Shown here: one piece after another, positions 1-8,204 of the stretch
Position numbering within the stretch: position 1 is the first letter of the stretch
Layout: each line of letters starts with the position of its first letter
From: Phenylobacterium sp.
GTDB taxonomy: Bacteria; Pseudomonadota; Alphaproteobacteria; Caulobacterales; Caulobacteraceae
Assembly: GCF_016793225.1 (NCBI RefSeq)
Contig: NZ_JAEUMN010000048.1
Coordinates: 1 to 51,132, forward strand
Direction: 5' to 3'
DNA: 51,132 nucleotides
The notes under the pieces: model-generated
Told to the model about the DNA's origin: nothing
The model's input: the letters and a program-made list of their open reading frames with translations, nothing else
Databases searched by the model: none
Position numbers and translations under genes: made by a program

Positions 1-1
1 C

Positions 2-187
2 ACGATGGACGACGTGACGATGAACCACATCTTCCTCAAGGACTGGGCCGACTACGCCGCCATGAACAAGGTCTACGCCGAGTACTTCCCGGGCGAGAAG
101 CCGGCCCGGTTCTGCATCCAGTGCGGACTTGTCCGACCCGATTTCCTGGTCGAGATCGCCACCATCGCTCACATCGGAAAGCGCTAG
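2..187 (+). CDS. RidA/YjgF/UK114-family protein, C-terminal part (cut by window edge)
   Basis: The frame is open from base 2, so the start lies outside the window; 61 codons plus a TAG stop remain. The fragment has the typical RidA C-terminal half: an [19 protein letters not shown]-like helix, then P-A-R and a final strand [10 protein letters not shown]. RidA proteins are cytosolic trimers that hydrolyse reactive enamine/imine intermediates; the arginine in the PAR segment is the usual substrate-carboxylate ligand. The Met at base 5 is almost surely internal, because the family is about 115-130 residues long. The next gene starts 4 bases downstream, so the two are probably co-transcribed. Subfamily cannot be decided from this fragment. 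Confidence 0.8.
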   Translation, partial: TMDDVTMNHIFLKDWADYAAMNKVYAEYFPGEKPARFCIQCGLVRPDFLVEIATIAHIGKR

Positions 188-191
188 GTCC

Positions 192-794
192 GTGACCGTC
201 ACCGCCAATGGCCGCACGGCCGAACACGACGTCGACCCGATCTTCCTCCAGCGCTGGTCGCCCCGGGCGCTCACCGGCGAACCCATGCCGCACGAGGCCC
301 TGATGAGCCTGTTCGAGGCGGCGCGCTGGGCGCCATCGGCGTTCAACGGCCAGCCCTGGCGGTTCGTCTACGCCCACCGGGACACCCCGGCCTGGGACGA
401 CCTCTTCGGACTCCTGGTCCCGTTCAACCAGTCCTGGGCCCAGCGGGCGTCGGCGCTGGTCTACGTGCTCTCCGACCGCTTCCGCAGGACGCCGGGGCAG
501 CCGCCGGCGCCCGTGCGCACCCATGCGTTCGACACGGGCGCGGCCTGGTCCAACCTCGCGCTGCAGGCCGCCAGGATGGGCTGGGTCACCCACGGCATGG
601 CCGGGTTCGACGTGGCGCGGTCCTACGAGGCCCTGGGCGTCAGCCCGGAGGACTACGAGGTGCACGCCGCGATCGCGATCGGCCGCCTGGGCGACCCCGC
701 GATTCTCGACGAGGCCTACCGGGCGCGGGAGGTCCCCAGCGGCCGCAAGGACTTCGCCGAGTTCGTGTTCGAGGGCCGGCTGGCCGGCGGCTGA
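192..794 (+). CDS. Nitroreductase-family protein
   Basis: This 200-residue protein fits the short nitroreductase-like FMN oxidoreductase family. The N-terminal R-W-S-P-R-A-L segment is followed by the helix FEAARWAPSAFNGQPWRFV, which is the usual flavin-phosphate binding region, and AWSNLALQAARMGW is the conserved central helix. Such enzymes are homodimeric, bind FMN and use NAD(P)H to reduce nitro compounds or quinones; the substrate here is unknown. I chose the GTG at 192 because homology begins about 17 residues later and it follows the upstream stop by 4 bases. A TTG at 129 would overlap the RidA gene by 59 bases. It ends 2 bases before the convergent cupin gene. Confidence 0.82.
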   Translation: MTVTANGRTAEHDVDPIFLQRWSPRALTGEPMPHEALMSLFEAARWAPSAFNGQPWRFVYAHRDTPAWDDLFGLLVPFNQSWAQRASALVYVLSDRFRRTPGQPPAPVRTHAFDTGAAWSNLALQAARMGWVTHGMAGFDVARSYEALGVSPEDYEVHAAIAIGRLGDPAILDEAYRAREVPSGRKDFAEFVFEGRLAGG

Positions 795-796
795 CC

Positions 797-1216
797 TCAG
801 CCCGGGCTCCATCCCGGCGGCGCGAGGTCGAAACCCTCGAAGCGGAATCCCGGCGAGACGATGCAGGCGACCAGGCCCCAGCCGTCCGTCGCCGCGGCCG
901 ACTGCCACTCGTCCTTGCGGACGAGATGCTGGGGGACCTCGCCGGGCCCCGTGCCCAGGGCCACCGTGGCGACCGAGGCGCCCCTGGCCGTGGAGAGCCG
1001 GACCGGCGCGCCGCCCTGGTGGATCCACAGCTCCTCGGCGTCCACGCGGTGCCAGTGCGACCGCTCGCCCGGCGCCAGCAGGAACAGGATCGCCGTGGCC
1101 GCCGCCCGGCCGTCGGCGTCGGCGCAGGCCTCGGCGCGCCAGGTCTCGCGATACCAGCCGCCCTCCGGGTGCGGCTTGAGGTCCAGGCGCTGGATCATCT
1201 CGGCGGCGGTCGTCAT
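797..1216 (-). CDS. Cupin_5 (DUF985) family protein
   Basis: The product has 139 residues. Diagnostic features of the cupin_5/DUF985 family are the N-terminal L-x-P-H-P-E-G-G-W-Y-R-E-T segment, the SHWHRVDAEELW motif with probable metal-binding His and Glu, and a C-terminal region rich in Gly, Trp and Pro. The fold is a small beta-barrel; the biochemical role of the family is not established. The ATG at 1216 places the HPEGGWYRE motif at about residues 16-24, as in relatives. The gene is divergent from the adenosine-deaminase-like gene with 78 bases between the starts, and its 3' end nearly touches the convergent nitroreductase gene. Confidence 0.85.
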   Translation of the reverse strand: MTTAAEMIQRLDLKPHPEGGWYRETWRAEACADADGRAAATAILFLLAPGERSHWHRVDAEELWIHQGGAPVRLSTARGASVATVALGTGPGEVPQHLVRKDEWQSAAATDGWGLVACIVSPGFRFEGFDLAPPGWSPG

Positions 1217-1294
1217 GGGGCCAGAGGACCGCAATCCGCCGCGCCGCGCCAGCGGGAGCTTGACCGCGCGGCCGGCGTGCGGCGGGCTTCCGCC

Positions 1295-2764
1295 ATGGGA
1301 CGATTCCTCGCCAGCCTGGCCTTGGCCCTCGCCGTCGCCGCTCCCGCGACCGCCGCGCCGCCCGACCTCTCGAAGATGGGAGCCGCCGAGCTCTCGGCCT
1401 TCCTCCGGTCCTTCCCCAAGGGCGGCGAACTGCACAACCACCTGGGCGGCGGCATCCCGGCCGAGGACCTGCTGGCGTGGGCCGTCGAGGACGGCCTGTG
1501 CGTCGACGCCGTCGAACTGGCGATCCGTCCGACCTGCGCCGGCGAGAACCTGCGTCCCGCGGCGGACTACCAGGGCAACGAGGCCCTGCGCTCGGCGCTG
1601 ATCGACAGCCTCACCACGCGCGCCCCGGGGTTCCGGGGGCGTTCGGGCCACGACCAGTTCTTCACCGCCTTCGGCCGTCGGGGCATGAGCCCGCTGCGCG
1701 CGGGCGACGGCCTGGCCGAGACCCTGGAGGGGCTGGCGCGCCAGAACACCTTCTACGCCGAGCTGATGTTCACGCCGCAGTTCGTCGCCTCGCGCGCGGT
1801 CGGCGCCCGCGTGGGCTGGAAGGGCGATCCCGCGGCGACGAAGGCGGCGCTGTCGGCGGCCGGCCTCGAAGGCCTGGTTCCCGCCGCGCGCGCCGACGCC
1901 GACCGGGTGCTGAACCGCGCCCGCGAGGTCATGAAGTGCGACACACAGCAGGCGAGGCCGGGCTGCCAGGTGACGGTCCGCTTCCTGTTCCAGGCGATGC
2001 GCGAAGGTCCGCCCGAGCAGACCATGGCGCAGCTCCAGCTGGGCGTCGCCACGATCGCCGCCGACAACCGGTTCGTCGGTCTGCAACTGGTGGCGCCCGA
2101 GGACAGCTTCGACGCCACCCGCTACTACGACACCCACATGCGGATCGTGGCCGAGCTGACGGACCAGGGCCGCCGGACGCCCGTGGCGCTGCACGCCGGC
2201 GAGGTCACGCTGAAGCTGGTCACGCCCAAGTCGCAGAGCCATCGGGTGCGCGACGCGGTGTTCGTGGCGGGGGCCCGCCGCATCGGCCACGGCGTGGCGC
2301 TGCCGCAGGAGACGGACGCCGACGCCACCGCCGCGGAGATGGCCCGCCGGGGCGTTCTGGTGGAGGTGCAGATCCTGTCGAACCAGGTGATCCTCGAGGT
2401 CGATCCTGCGGACCATCCCTATGCGTGGCTGCGGAAGAAGGGCGTCCCGGTGGCGCTCTCGACGGACGATTCCGGCATCACCCGCACCGAGCTCTCGGGC
2501 GACTACGTCGCCGCGGTTCGCAACGGCGCGACCTACGCGGACCTGAGGACGGCGGCCCGCAACGCCATCGCCTTCAGCTTCCTGCCGGGGGAGGGCCTGT
2601 GGCTGGATCCCAACGGCTATCGGCGGCCGGTGGCGGCCTGCGCGGGGCAGGTGGGCGCCGCCGAGCCGAAGGGCGCCTGCGCGGCCTTCGTCGCCGGCAG
2701 CGAGAAGGCCCGCGAACAGTGGCGGCACGAGCGCCTGCTGCGCGAATTCGAGGCCCGGTTCTAG
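1295..2764 (+). CDS. Exported adenosine deaminase-like metallohydrolase (ADGF-like)
   Basis: The product has 489 residues and starts with a clear signal peptide (charged MGR, hydrophobic core, cleavage near A-T-A-A at about 20). Metal and active-site motifs of the adenosine/AMP deaminase superfamily are present: H-x-H at residues 47 and 49 (GELHNHLGGG), HAGE at about 300-303, RIGHGVAL, and STDDSGI with the Asp pair at 391-392. Length, the PKGGELHNHL start of the domain and the STDDSG ending resemble secreted ADGF/CECR1-type deaminases more than the roughly 340-residue cytosolic enzyme. It probably deaminates adenosine or a related nucleoside in the periplasm for purine salvage. ATG 1295 is chosen because it directly precedes the signal peptide. 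Confidence 0.85.
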   Translation: MGRFLASLALALAVAAPATAAPPDLSKMGAAELSAFLRSFPKGGELHNHLGGGIPAEDLLAWAVEDGLCVDAVELAIRPTCAGENLRPAADYQGNEALRSALIDSLTTRAPGFRGRSGHDQFFTAFGRRGMSPLRAGDGLAETLEGLARQNTFYAELMFTPQFVASRAVGARVGWKGDPAATKAALSAAGLEGLVPAARADADRVLNRAREVMKCDTQQARPGCQVTVRFLFQAMREGPPEQTMAQLQLGVATIAADNRFVGLQLVAPEDSFDATRYYDTHMRIVAELTDQGRRTPVALHAGEVTLKLVTPKSQSHRVRDAVFVAGARRIGHGVALPQETDADATAAEMARRGVLVEVQILSNQVILEVDPADHPYAWLRKKGVPVALSTDDSGITRTELSGDYVAAVRNGATYADLRTAARNAIAFSFLPGEGLWLDPNGYRRPVAACAGQVGAAEPKGACAAFVAGSEKAREQWRHERLLREFEARF

Positions 2765-2775
2765 CGCCCGGGGGG

Positions 2776-3567
2776 CTAGCCGCCCGCGCCGCGCTGGAAG
2801 CTCTCGACGAGACTGCCGCAGACCAGGCGCCAGCCGTCCACCAGGACGAAGAAGATCAGCTTGAAGGGCAGGCTCACGACCACGGGCGGGAGCATCATCA
2901 TGCCCATGCTCATCAGGACGCTGGCCACCACCAGGTCGATGACCAGGAAGGGCACGAACAGCAGGAAGCCGATCTCGAACCCGCGCTTCAGCTCGCTGAT
3001 CATGAAGGCCGGCGTGACCACCCGCAGCGGCGTGTCCTGCACGTTCGCCGGCCGCTCGATGCGCGACAGGCGCACGAAGAGGGCGAGGTCCTCCTGCTCC
3101 ACCTGCGAGAGCATGAACTGCTTCACGGGGCCGCCGGCCGCGTCGAACGCCGCGGGCAGCTCCATCTGCTGGTCGAGGAGCGGCTTGACGCCCTCGTTGT
3201 AGGACCGCTCGAAGGTCGGCCCCATGACGATGGCGGTCAGGAAGAGGGAGAGGGAGATCAGGACGGCGTTGGGCGGGCTCTGCTGCAGGCCCAGCGCGGT
3301 CCGGAGCAGGGACAGGACCACCACGATGCGCACGAAGCTGGTGGTCATGATGACGATGGACGGGGCGAGCGACAGCACCGTCAGCAGGCCGACCAGCTGC
3401 ACCACGCGTTCGGTGAGCCCGGCGCCGGTGCCGAGGTTGACGTTCAGCGTCTGGGCCATGGCCGCGACGGGCAGGGCCATCCCGACCAGCCCGGCCAGCG
3501 CGGAGATGAGGAACGCCCGCCGCCAGTCCCGGGCGGGCAGGGTGCGGAGGGCGTGCAGGAAGCTCAT
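2776..3567 (-). CDS. fliP: Flagellar type III export gate protein FliP
   Basis: The product is 263 residues. An N-terminal cleavable-looking signal sequence ends near AMAQT, as is typical of FliP. The FliP core follows: SLAPSIVIMTTSFVRIVVVLSLLRTALG, the conserved Q-S-P-P-N segment, and the C-terminal membrane block with PAFMISELKRGFEIGF and MMMLPPVVVSLPFKL. FliP pentamerises as the heart of the export gate with FliQ and FliR. The ATG at 3567 overlaps the fliO stop by 4 bases (ATGA), so the two are translationally coupled. fliO-fliP runs divergently from flgBC-fliE. A longer open frame upstream is only read-through into fliO. Confidence 0.96.
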   Translation of the reverse strand: MSFLHALRTLPARDWRRAFLISALAGLVGMALPVAAMAQTLNVNLGTGAGLTERVVQLVGLLTVLSLAPSIVIMTTSFVRIVVVLSLLRTALGLQQSPPNAVLISLSLFLTAIVMGPTFERSYNEGVKPLLDQQMELPAAFDAAGGPVKQFMLSQVEQEDLALFVRLSRIERPANVQDTPLRVVTPAFMISELKRGFEIGFLLFVPFLVIDLVVASVLMSMGMMMLPPVVVSLPFKLIFFVLVDGWRLVCGSLVESFQRGAGG

Positions 3568-3836
3568 CGCGCTTCGCCCCGCGGCAGCTCGGCCAGCACC
3601 CGGCCTTCGCCCAGCATGACCAGGCGCTCGACCCCGTCGCACTCCACGATGATCAGGCGCCGGGTGGGATCCAGGACCAGGCTCTCCACCACCTTCAGGC
3701 GGCGTTCCTTCTTCGGCGTCTGGAGCCGGGCCACCGCGTCGGGCCCGTAGCGGCGCAGCGCCACGGCGGCGAGGCCGATGAGGCCCAGGGTCAGCGCCAG
3801 CGCGAAGGTGGCGCGCAGGAGGCTCGGGAAATCCAT
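3564..3836 (-). CDS. fliO: Flagellar biosynthesis protein FliO
   Basis: This 90-residue protein has one membrane segment (residues about 8-28), a basic stretch, and the cytoplasmic FliO domain: a KKERRLKVVESLVLDPTRRLIIVECDG block that ends in a short strand region. FliO is a chaperone that helps FliP assemble into the export gate and is not a stable part of the finished apparatus. It is first in a two-gene operon with fliP (4-base overlap). The divergent region with flgB holds one CtrA box about 48-62 bases upstream of the fliO start, which probably serves both directions. Confidence 0.92.
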   Translation of the reverse strand: MDFPSLLRATFALALTLGLIGLAAVALRRYGPDAVARLQTPKKERRLKVVESLVLDPTRRLIIVECDGVERLVMLGEGRVLAELPRGEAR

Positions 3837-3883
3837 GAAGACGCTACGCTCTCGAGTGCGTCCGCAGTTCGCGCCTGAGTCTC

Positions 3884-3898
3884 TTAAATGCGGATTAA
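3884..3898. promoter_or_regulatory. CtrA box between fliO and flgB
   Basis: The sequence reads TTAA, seven bases (atgcgga), then TTAA followed by CC. This is an exact match to the CtrA consensus TTAA-N7-TTAA(C). It lies 26 bases upstream of the flgB ATG and 48 bases upstream of the fliO ATG, in an 87-base divergent gap, so it can serve either or both early flagellar operons. CtrA binding is inferred from the motif. Confidence 0.85.
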
Positions 3899-3923
3899 CC
3901 CTGTTTCTTCAGGATCGGCCCCC

Positions 3924-4361
3924 ATGAACCTGGCCGAAATCCCGCTCTTCTCGATGCTTCGTGGCCGGCTGGGGTACCTCAGCGAACGCCAGAAGGTCAT
4001 CGCGCAGAACGTCGCCAACGCCGACACGGCCCGTTACACGCCCGAGGATCTGAAGCCCTTCAGCTTCGACGCCAAGGTGCAGATGGCGCGCGCCGGTCAG
4101 ACGGCCGGCGGGGTTGCGCCGATGGCCGCGACGCAGGCCGGCCACCTGGCGCCCAAGTCCCAGCCCCGCGGCCTCGGCTCGCAGTGGAAGACGACCAAGA
4201 CGCCCGACTCCGAGACCACGCTCAACGGCAACTCCGTGGTGCTGGAGGAGGAGATGATCAAGATGAGCGACGCGCGGCTGCACTACGACGCGGCCATCAG
4301 CTTCTACCAGAAGTCGCTCAACATGCTCCGCCTCGCGGCGAAGCCGCCCGGCCGCGCCTAG
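3924..4361 (+). CDS. flgB: Flagellar proximal rod protein FlgB
   Basis: The product is 145 residues. The rod-protein N-terminal motif is seen as SERQKVIAQNVANADTARYTP (about residues 23-43), and the C-terminal helix EEEMIKMSDARLHYDAAISFYQKSLNMLR carries the heptad pattern that packs in the rod. FlgB is exported by the flagellar type III system and forms the proximal rod with FlgC and FlgF. ATG 3924 is preferred over an upstream in-frame ATG at 3888 because that one lies inside the CtrA box. It is first in flgB-flgC-fliE, with flgC 11 bases downstream. Confidence 0.96.
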   Translation: MNLAEIPLFSMLRGRLGYLSERQKVIAQNVANADTARYTPEDLKPFSFDAKVQMARAGQTAGGVAPMAATQAGHLAPKSQPRGLGSQWKTTKTPDSETTLNGNSVVLEEEMIKMSDARLHYDAAISFYQKSLNMLRLAAKPPGRA

Positions 4362-4372
4362 GAGCCCGCTAG

Positions 4373-4792
4373 ATGCCCGAGATCAAGCCCACCGGCGGCG
4401 TCGCCCAGTCCATCGCGGCCTCGGCCCTGCGCGCGCAGCAGGCGCGGATGCGGATCATCGCCGAGAACCTGGCCAACGCCGACACCACGTCGAAGACGCC
4501 GGGCGGCGATCCCTACCGCCGCCAGGAAGCCATCTTCGAGCCCACCCGCATCGGCGGCGCCAAGGGGGTGCGGATGAGCAAGGTGGAGCCGGACACCAGC
4601 GCCTTCCGTCAGGAATACGACCCCGGCCACCCCTCGGCGGACGACAAGGGCTACGTGAAGCTGCCCAACGTGAACAGCCTGGTGGAGGCTCTCGACATGC
4701 GCGAGGCCCAGCGCGCCTACGAGGCGAACCTCAACGTGATCGAGACCAGCCGCGCGCTGCAGCTGCGCACGCTGGACCTCCTGAAGAAGTAG
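4373..4792 (+). CDS. flgC: Flagellar proximal rod protein FlgC
   Basis: The product is 139 residues with the rod-family N-terminal helix (ALRAQQARMRIIAENLANADTT), the central GGDPYRRQE segment typical of FlgC, and the C-terminal rod motif LPNVNSLVEALDMREAQRAYEANLNVIE. Like FlgB it is exported without a cleaved signal and assembles in the periplasmic rod. The stop is followed 11 bases later by fliE. Gene order flgB-flgC-fliE is the widespread one. Confidence 0.97.
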   Translation: MPEIKPTGGVAQSIAASALRAQQARMRIIAENLANADTTSKTPGGDPYRRQEAIFEPTRIGGAKGVRMSKVEPDTSAFRQEYDPGHPSADDKGYVKLPNVNSLVEALDMREAQRAYEANLNVIETSRALQLRTLDLLKK

Positions 4793-4803
4793 GGGCCTAG
4801 GCC

Positions 4804-5121
4804 ATGATCACCCCGCTCGCCGCCGCCAAGGCCTACGCCAGCGCCCAGAAGGCCATGGGCGTCGAGGACGGCCTGGGCATGGGCTCGGCCGCCGCGCCCG
4901 CTCAGGGCGGCTTCGGCGACCTCGTGAAGGCCGCCATCAGCGACGCCTTCTCGGCGTCCAAGACGGCCGAGACGCAGATGGCCGCTCAGGTGGCCGGCAA
5001 GGCCGAGCTCATCGACGTGGTCACGGCCATCTCGGCCGCCGAGGCCAGCCTCGAGACCGTCATGGCGGTGCGCGACCAGGTGATCTCCGCCTACCAGGAA
5101 ATCATGCGCATGCCGATCTGA
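4804..5121 (+). CDS. fliE: Flagellar hook-basal body protein FliE
   Basis: The product is 105 residues. The C-terminal helical region ([34 protein letters not shown]) is the FliE signature and ends in the typical I-M-R-M-P-I. FliE is the adaptor between the MS ring and the proximal rod and an early export substrate. It is the last gene of flgB-flgC-fliE. A GC-rich hairpin follows 11 bases downstream, before the convergent sodC gene. Confidence 0.95.
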   Translation: MITPLAAAKAYASAQKAMGVEDGLGMGSAAAPAQGGFGDLVKAAISDAFSASKTAETQMAAQVAGKAELIDVVTAISAAEASLETVMAVRDQVISAYQEIMRMPI

Positions 5122-5132
5122 GGCCGGCGCCG

Positions 5133-5151
5133 CGGCGGCGTCTCGCCGCCG
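5133..5151. terminator. Hairpin between convergent fliE and sodC
   Basis: An 8-bp GC stem (CGGCGGCG / CGCCGCCG) with a TCT loop occupies most of the 38-base gap between the fliE and sodC stop codons. There is no T tract on either strand, so it is a plausible bidirectional terminator or 3'-end stabiliser rather than a canonical one. Confidence 0.5.
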
Positions 5152-5159
5152 ACCGGCGC

Positions 5160-5657
5160 CTACCGGATCTCGGCGCAGGCTACGCGCGCCCCCGCGCCGC
5201 CGATGGGCTGGCTCTTGTGGTCGTCGGCATTGGCGTGAATCACCACGGCCGAGCCGTCGGCGTCCTTCAGCCTGTCCAGGGTCACCAGCGTCGTGAACAC
5301 CTCGGCCGCGGCGGCTCCGTCGGCGCCGGCGTGGATGTTCGGCAGGTCGCCCAGGTCGTTCGCGGCGGGGTTCAGCAGGCCGTGGACCGCCGCCTCGGGC
5401 CCGTGGACGTGCGCGCCCGCCGTCGTGAAGTCCGACTTCGAGCAGTCGGCCTTCTCGTGGAAGTGCAGGCCGTGCCAGCCGGCCGTGAGACCCTTGGCCT
5501 CCACCTTCATCAGCACGCCCTTCGGCGCCGCCGTCAGCGTGACCGACCCAATCGTCTTCCCGGCGCCGTTCTTCAGGTCGGCCGAGGCGGTGGCCGGCGC
5601 CTGGGCCGAGGCGGACGAGGCGACAAGCAGGGCGGCGAGGACGGCGGGAAGGCGCAT
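5160..5657 (-). CDS. sodC: Periplasmic Cu/Zn superoxide dismutase
   Basis: The product is 165 residues with an N-terminal signal peptide (about 18 residues, S-A-S-A-Q). It carries the bacterial SodC motifs: GLHFHEKADC with copper-binding His residues, GAHVHGPEA and HAGADG for the bridging and zinc sites, VVIHANADDHKSQP with the second copper His, and a C-terminal GGAGARVACAEIR with the disulphide Cys. It converts superoxide to hydrogen peroxide and oxygen in the periplasm. A Shine-Dalgarno-like AGGAG lies a few bases upstream of the ATG. It is divergent from the ABC transporter gene and convergent with fliE. Confidence 0.95.
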   Translation of the reverse strand: MRLPAVLAALLVASSASAQAPATASADLKNGAGKTIGSVTLTAAPKGVLMKVEAKGLTAGWHGLHFHEKADCSKSDFTTAGAHVHGPEAAVHGLLNPAANDLGDLPNIHAGADGAAAAEVFTTLVTLDRLKDADGSAVVIHANADDHKSQPIGGAGARVACAEIR

Positions 5658-5731
5658 GGGAGAACTCCTTGGGTGTCGGGGAAGTCTAGACTGCTCGGGC
5701 GAGGCAACCCAAGCCGTGCTAGGTCTGTTCC

Positions 5732-6502
5732 ATGGCCGTGCCCGCGATCCGCCTGTCCGACGTCGCGCTCCGCTACCCGAACGGCGTTTCGGCGCTGGAG
5801 GATATCGACCTCGAGGTCGCGCCGGGCGAGTTCGTCGCCCTGGTCGGCGGCTCGGGCTCGGGGAAGACGTCCCTGCTCAAGACCGTGAACGGGCTGGTCC
5901 GGCCGGCGACGGGCCAGGTGGCGGTGTTCGGGGAAGGCGTGGCGTCCACGCCGCCGCACGTCCTGCGCCGCCGGATCGGCTATGTGTTCCAGGACATCGG
6001 CCTCTTCCCCCACCTCACGGTGGCCGAGAACATCGCCATCACGCCCAAGCTGCTCGGCTGGGACCCGGCGCGCCGCGCCGCGCGCGCCGCCGAGCTGCTC
6101 GAGCTGGTGGCCCTGCCGGCGGACGTGGGCGGGCGGCCGCCCGCCGCGCTTTCGGGCGGCCAGCGCCAGCGGGTGGGCGTCGCCCGCGCGCTCGCCGCCG
6201 AGCCGCGGCTGATGCTGATGGACGAGCCGTTCGGGGCCCTCGATCCCGTCACCCGCGACGCGCTCGGCGGCGAGTACCGCGCGCTCCACGAACGGCTCGG
6301 CCTGACGACGCTGATGGTGACGCACGACATGACCGAGGCCGTGCTGCTCGCCGATCGGATCGTGGTCCTGCAGTCCGGCCGCATCCTCGGCGACGGACGG
6401 CCCGCGGCGCTGCTCGACGCTTCGGCCCATCCGCACGTGCGCGACCTTCTGGAAGCGCCCCGCCGGCAGGCCGAGCGCCTGCGGCAGCGGCTCGGCGCGT
6501 GA
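5732..6502 (+). CDS. ABC transporter ATP-binding protein, OpuCA/glycine-betaine type
   Basis: The product is 256 residues with all ABC ATPase motifs: Walker A GGSGSGKT (about residues 38-45), Q-loop VFQDIGLFPHLT, signature LSGGQRQR, Walker B LMLMDEPFGALDP, and switch His in VTHDMTEA. Phrases such as FQDIGLFPHLTVAENI and DPVTRD match the quaternary-amine importer (OpuCA/OpuBA, YehX) class. There is no C-terminal CBS domain, which OpuCA has. The next gene, 10 bases downstream, encodes the fused permease/binding protein, so these two genes could form a complete importer. The solute is probably betaine, choline or a related osmolyte, by family only. Confidence 0.9.
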   Translation: MAVPAIRLSDVALRYPNGVSALEDIDLEVAPGEFVALVGGSGSGKTSLLKTVNGLVRPATGQVAVFGEGVASTPPHVLRRRIGYVFQDIGLFPHLTVAENIAITPKLLGWDPARRAARAAELLELVALPADVGGRPPAALSGGQRQRVGVARALAAEPRLMLMDEPFGALDPVTRDALGGEYRALHERLGLTTLMVTHDMTEAVLLADRIVVLQSGRILGDGRPAALLDASAHPHVRDLLEAPRRQAERLRQRLGA

Positions 6503-6512
6503 GGCCGCACTG

Positions 6513-8057
6513 ATGGACCCCCAGCTCGCCGCCGCCTTCGAGCGCCTGCCCGAGTACCTCGCGTGGCACGTGCTGCTGTCGGTGAGCGCCCTGGCCCTGG
6601 GGCTGGCGATCAGCCTGCCTCTGGCGGTGGCGGCGGCGCGGCGGCCGCGCCTGCGTTGGCCCGCCCTCGCGTCCGCCAGCCTGATCCAGACCATTCCCAG
6701 CCTGGCGCTCCTGGCGCTCTTCTATCCCCTGCTGCTGGCGCTTGCCGCGCTGTCGGAGAGCCTCTTCGGGCGCGGGTTCTCGGCCCTCGGCTTCCTGCCG
6801 TCGCTCCTCGCGCTGACGCTCTATTCGGTGCTGCCGATCCTGCGGAACGGCGTGGCCGGGATCACCGGGGTGGATCCTGCCATCGTCGAAGCGGCCGACG
6901 GCGTGGGCATGACGCCGCGCCAGAAGCTGCTGCAGGTGGAGCTGCCGCTCGCCGCTCCGGTCATCATGGCCGGCGTCCGCACGGCCGCCGTCTGGACCAT
7001 CGGCGCGGCCACCCTGGCCACGCCGGTGGGGCAGACCAGCCTCGGCAACTACATCTTCGCGGGCCTGCAGACCGAGAACTGGGTGTCGGTGCTGTTCGGC
7101 TGCGCCGCGTCCGCCGTCCTGGCGCTGACCGCCGACCAGCTGATCGGCCTTGTCGAGACGGGCGTCCGCAGGCGCCGTCGCGCGTTCGTCGTTGCGGGGG
7201 CCGTGGGCCTGGTCGCGGGCGCGGCGGTGGCCATGGCGCCGCTGGTGACGCGGCTCGAGGGGGGGCGCAGCTATGTGGTCGGCGCCAAGAACTTCTCCGA
7301 GCAGTACATCCTGGCCGAGCTGATGGCGGTGCGCCTCGAGCGCGCCGGCGCCGCCGTGCGCCGCAAGGAGGACCTGGGCTCCGCGGTCGCCTACCGGGCG
7401 CTCGCCGCCGGCGAGATCGACGTCTACGTCGACTATTCGGGCACGCTGTGGACCGCCGTGCTCGGGCGCAGCGACAACCCCGGCCGCAAGGCGGTCCTGG
7501 ATCAGCTCACCGCGGAACTCGCGCGCCGCGACGGCGTGCGGGTGCTGGGCTCGCTGGGCTTCGAGAACGCCTACGCCTTCGCCATGCGCCCGGACCGGGC
7601 GCGGGCGCTGGGAGTCGCCTCGCTCGACGACCTGGCCCGCGTCGCGCCGCGCCTCACGCTGGGAACCGACGTGGAGTTCCTGTCACGGCCCGAGTGGAAG
7701 GCGGTGGAGGCCGCGTACGGGCTGCGGTTCCGGAACAGCCGCTCGTTCCAGCCCACCTTCATGTACCGCGCTCTGGGCTCGGGGGACGCGGACGTCATCA
7801 GCGCCTTCTCCTCCGACGGCCGGATCGCCGCGGACCGGCTGGTGGTCCTCTCGGATCCCCGGGGCGCGATCCCGCCCTACGACGCGGTGATCCTGGTGTC
7901 CCCGAAGGCGGCCGGCGACCGGCGGCTCGTCGAGACGCTGACGCCCCTCGTCGGATCCATATCCGTCGAAGCCATGCGGGCGGCCAACCTCCTGGTGGAT
8001 CGCGACACCGCCAAGATGACGCCCGCGCAGGCCGCGGGGACGCTCGAGCGGCGCTGA
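6513..8057 (+). CDS. Fused ABC permease and substrate-binding protein, OpuC/ProWX type
   Basis: This 514-residue protein joins two domains. Residues about 15-215 are a BPD_transp_1 permease with several membrane spans and the EAA-like loop (IVEAADGVGMTPRQKLLQVELPLAAPVI). After a further membrane span (about 228-246) comes an OpuAC-type binding domain that starts VVGAKNFSEQYILAELMA and includes YVDYSGTLW, the usual hallmark of quaternary-amine binders. The tethered binding domain would sit in the periplasm next to its channel. Fusions of this sort are known in this family. It forms an operon with the ATPase gene just upstream. Confidence 0.9.
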   Translation: MDPQLAAAFERLPEYLAWHVLLSVSALALGLAISLPLAVAAARRPRLRWPALASASLIQTIPSLALLALFYPLLLALAALSESLFGRGFSALGFLPSLLALTLYSVLPILRNGVAGITGVDPAIVEAADGVGMTPRQKLLQVELPLAAPVIMAGVRTAAVWTIGAATLATPVGQTSLGNYIFAGLQTENWVSVLFGCAASAVLALTADQLIGLVETGVRRRRRAFVVAGAVGLVAGAAVAMAPLVTRLEGGRSYVVGAKNFSEQYILAELMAVRLERAGAAVRRKEDLGSAVAYRALAAGEIDVYVDYSGTLWTAVLGRSDNPGRKAVLDQLTAELARRDGVRVLGSLGFENAYAFAMRPDRARALGVASLDDLARVAPRLTLGTDVEFLSRPEWKAVEAAYGLRFRNSRSFQPTFMYRALGSGDADVISAFSSDGRIAADRLVVLSDPRGAIPPYDAVILVSPKAAGDRRLVETLTPLVGSISVEAMRAANLLVDRDTAKMTPAQAAGTLERR

Positions 8058-8204
8058 ATCGCGCGGGCGGGCCGAAAGATCACGCCTGGGAGGCGAAGGC
8101 GGTTGCCGAAGCGTCACGCAGTTCCTCTAAGTCTGGGTGACGATCCCGGCCATGTGGCGGCCGGGGCAGGGGCCGACTGCGGCCCGGATTTGTGGGGGTA
8201 GGAC

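Noticed and set aside
36-2728. Long open frames antisense to the nitroreductase and adenosine-deaminase-like genes
   Set aside because: They are GC-skew shadows rich in Arg, Gly and Ala with no domain; only the cupin_5 part at 797-1216 is real.
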